Shown here piece after piece: positions 6,757-7,967 of a stretch of 7,967 bases of DNA. Both the position numbers and the translations under genes were made by a program. The notes under the pieces were generated by a model that worked only from the letters and a program-made list of their open reading frames with translations, was not told where the DNA came from and did not search any database. Within the stretch, counting starts at the first letter, position 1; the number at the start of each line of letters is the position of its first letter. The stretch comes from Oscillospiraceae bacterium (GTDB lineage: Bacteria; Bacillota; Clostridia; Oscillospirales; Oscillospiraceae), in contig JAHHSE010000067.1 in NCBI GenBank assembly GCA_020025395.1, forward strand, positions 1 through 7,967. The letters are read 5' to 3'.

Positions 6757-7967
6757 TCAGATGCTGCAAAGCTCAAAGATGGCTTGGGTAAAGATTTTTC
6801 CGGAGCGCAGGAGACCGTCAATGGGCATCTTTTCATCGGGACCGTGCATATTGTACTCGAAGCCCTCCTCCTCACAGCCGAAGGCCACTCCGCCGGGGAT
6901 GTCGTGGACATAGGTGCCTCCGCCGATGGCGAGGGGCCGGGGATTTTGGACGCCGGTATAACGGGAGTAGCAGCCCAGAAGGGTTTTCACGATTGGGGAA
7001 TCCGCGGGGGTGTGGTGAGGGGCGGCCATAGCCGAATGGGTGAAACGGAACCCATGACGGGTAAAGGCCTCCTCCACGGGAAGACGGGTGTTGCCGTCAT
7101 TGGCGGACAGGGAGGTTCGGCTGTCAAACTGACCCTCAAAGCCGGCCTCATCCAGCTTGAGGAGGGTAAAGGCCATGGAGGTGGCCCCGGAGACCTCATC
7201 GGAGACCGCCATGCCCAAAGCCCTTCCCTCGTGATCCCCGTGGGGGAAGAGGGCGGAAAGGGAGCGGATGGCGGAGGTGGAGGGGCAGTCAGCCAGAGGA
7301 AGGCCGGACAGGAGCTTTAAGAGGGCGGTGAGGGCGTTGCTGCCCACCTCTGGGGTGGAGGCGTGACCGCCCACTCCCCTGGCCAGAATGCGGCAGCCGT
7401 TTCCCTCGGCGGTGGCGGAGAAGGTGACACCGGTCTCCTCCGCCGTCTTGGTGAGGGCGGCGCCCACGCCGGGCGCGGTCAGACCGGCCACAAAGGCTGA
7501 GGCCTCTCCGGGGATGACATTGATCCGAAAGCCGCCCTCCAAAGAGAGGACCCGGGGAAGGGCGTCGGTGGCGGGAAAGTCGGCGGAGAAGACGGGCTTA
7601 TAGCTCCCCTTCTCAATGTGGATGAGGGGGAAACTGGCATCCGGGGTAAAGGCGTATTTGGCGTGGGGGTGCCTTGCGAAATAGTACTCCAGATCCTCAC
7701 TTCCGCTCTCCTCGTCTGTACCCATGATGAGCTTCACATTACGGGGGAGGTCGATTCCCAGGTCTTTGAGACACTTCATGGCAAGCAGAGCGGTCACAAG
7801 AGGGCCTTTGTCGTCCGCCACCCCCCGGCCGAAGAGGATTCCGTCCTCCTCCGCCACCTGATAGGGGTCGTGGACCCAGCCCTTCCCCTCTCCCACTACA
7901 TCCAGATGGCCCAGGATGTGAAGGACGGTTTCCCTGTCGTTAAAATCGGCGGTTCCCACATAGTGGT
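6757..7967 (-). CDS. PepV/Sapep-like M20 dipeptidase, 5'-truncated by window edge
   Basis: Zinc-dependent metallopeptidase of the M20 family, PepV/Sapep branch, expected in the cytoplasm, where it cleaves dipeptides and related short substrates from peptide uptake. Counting from the GTG at 7959, the metal and catalytic residues expected for the family are visible: GHLDVV (His18 zinc ligand, Asp20), GVADDKGP (bridging Asp49), TDEESG (Glu83 general base, Glu84 ligand), TPDASFP (Asp107), GGHAS (His199 from the lid domain) and MHGPDE (His372). The GGGTY stretch near 346-350 also fits. The frame stays open to the window edge (His-Tyr precede the GTG), so that GTG is internal. By comparison with PepV, where the first zinc His is near residue 87, about 65-70 N-terminal residues lie outside. 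The visible part looks intact. It is upstream of the lipoprotein gene in the same operon. Confidence 0.93.
   Translation of the reverse strand, partial: HYVGTADFNDRETVLHILGHLDVVGEGKGWVHDPYQVAEEDGILFGRGVADDKGPLVTALLAMKCLKDLGIDLPRNVKLIMGTDEESGSEDLEYYFARHPHAKYAFTPDASFPLIHIEKGSYKPVFSADFPATDALPRVLSLEGGFRINVIPGEASAFVAGLTAPGVGAALTKTAEETGVTFSATAEGNGCRILARGVGGHASTPEVGSNALTALLKLLSGLPLADCPSTSAIRSLSALFPHGDHEGRALGMAVSDEVSGATSMAFTLLKLDEAGFEGQFDSRTSLSANDGNTRLPVEEAFTRHGFRFTHSAMAAPHHTPADSPIVKTLLGCYSRYTGVQNPRPLAIGGGTYVHDIPGGVAFGCEEEGFEYNMHGPDEKMPIDGLLRSGKIFTQAIFELCSI

Noticed and set aside
6157..7320. A 387-codon open frame on the + strand opposite the lipoprotein and dipeptidase genes
   Set aside because: It runs antisense across two well-supported genes and their junction, has a Gly/Val/Ile-rich composition typical of a shadow frame in GC-rich DNA, and shows no family motif.
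7957..7959. GTG as the real start of the dipeptidase
   Set aside because: The frame continues upstream to the edge, and the family needs roughly 65-70 more residues before the first zinc-binding His.

Overview
The window reads as a chromosomal piece of a GC-rich, Gram-positive-type member of the Clostridia, most likely a gut Oscillospiraceae-type bacterium (Flavonifractor/Oscillibacter-like). This assignment is inference. It rests on strong AGGAGG-type ribosome sites, an S-layer-homology (SLH) wall-binding protein, a lipobox lipoprotein, a PepV-type dipeptidase, and MacAB-like export genes with no outer-membrane partner in view. No RNA gene, mobile element, CRISPR array or integration scar is visible. 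Coding density is very high, and the only sizeable gap (about 107 bases) is filled by two terminators.

Left block (+ strand, 1-5978): four genes in tight series with gaps of 12, -4 and 12 bases, so almost certainly one operon. In order they are a membrane-fusion/adaptor protein (5' end outside the window), a MacB/LolD-type ABC ATPase, a MacB/FtsX-type permease with one large extracytoplasmic domain, and a secreted SLH-domain protein with a long beta-rich C-terminal region. The first three form a MacAB-like tripartite exporter or extracytoplasmic-force machine. The fourth is the most intriguing partner: it could link the transporter to the cell wall, be its cargo, or simply share its transcript. 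The adaptor is unusual in that its whole lipoyl-hairpin-barrel unit appears twice in tandem. The operon ends in a perfect 20-bp hairpin that begins inside the last stop codon.

Right block (- strand, 7967-5989): a PepV/Sapep-like M20 dipeptidase (5' end outside the window) is followed after 18 bases by a small acidic lipoprotein of unrecognised family, with its own terminator. The two blocks converge, and the intergenic space holds one terminator for each direction.

Nothing here proves a wholly new system. The best candidates for a second look are the exporter-plus-SLH operon, the duplicated adaptor, the repeat region of the SLH protein and the dipeptidase-lipoprotein pair. No promoter or regulator gene for either operon lies in the window; both promoters should be outside its edges.
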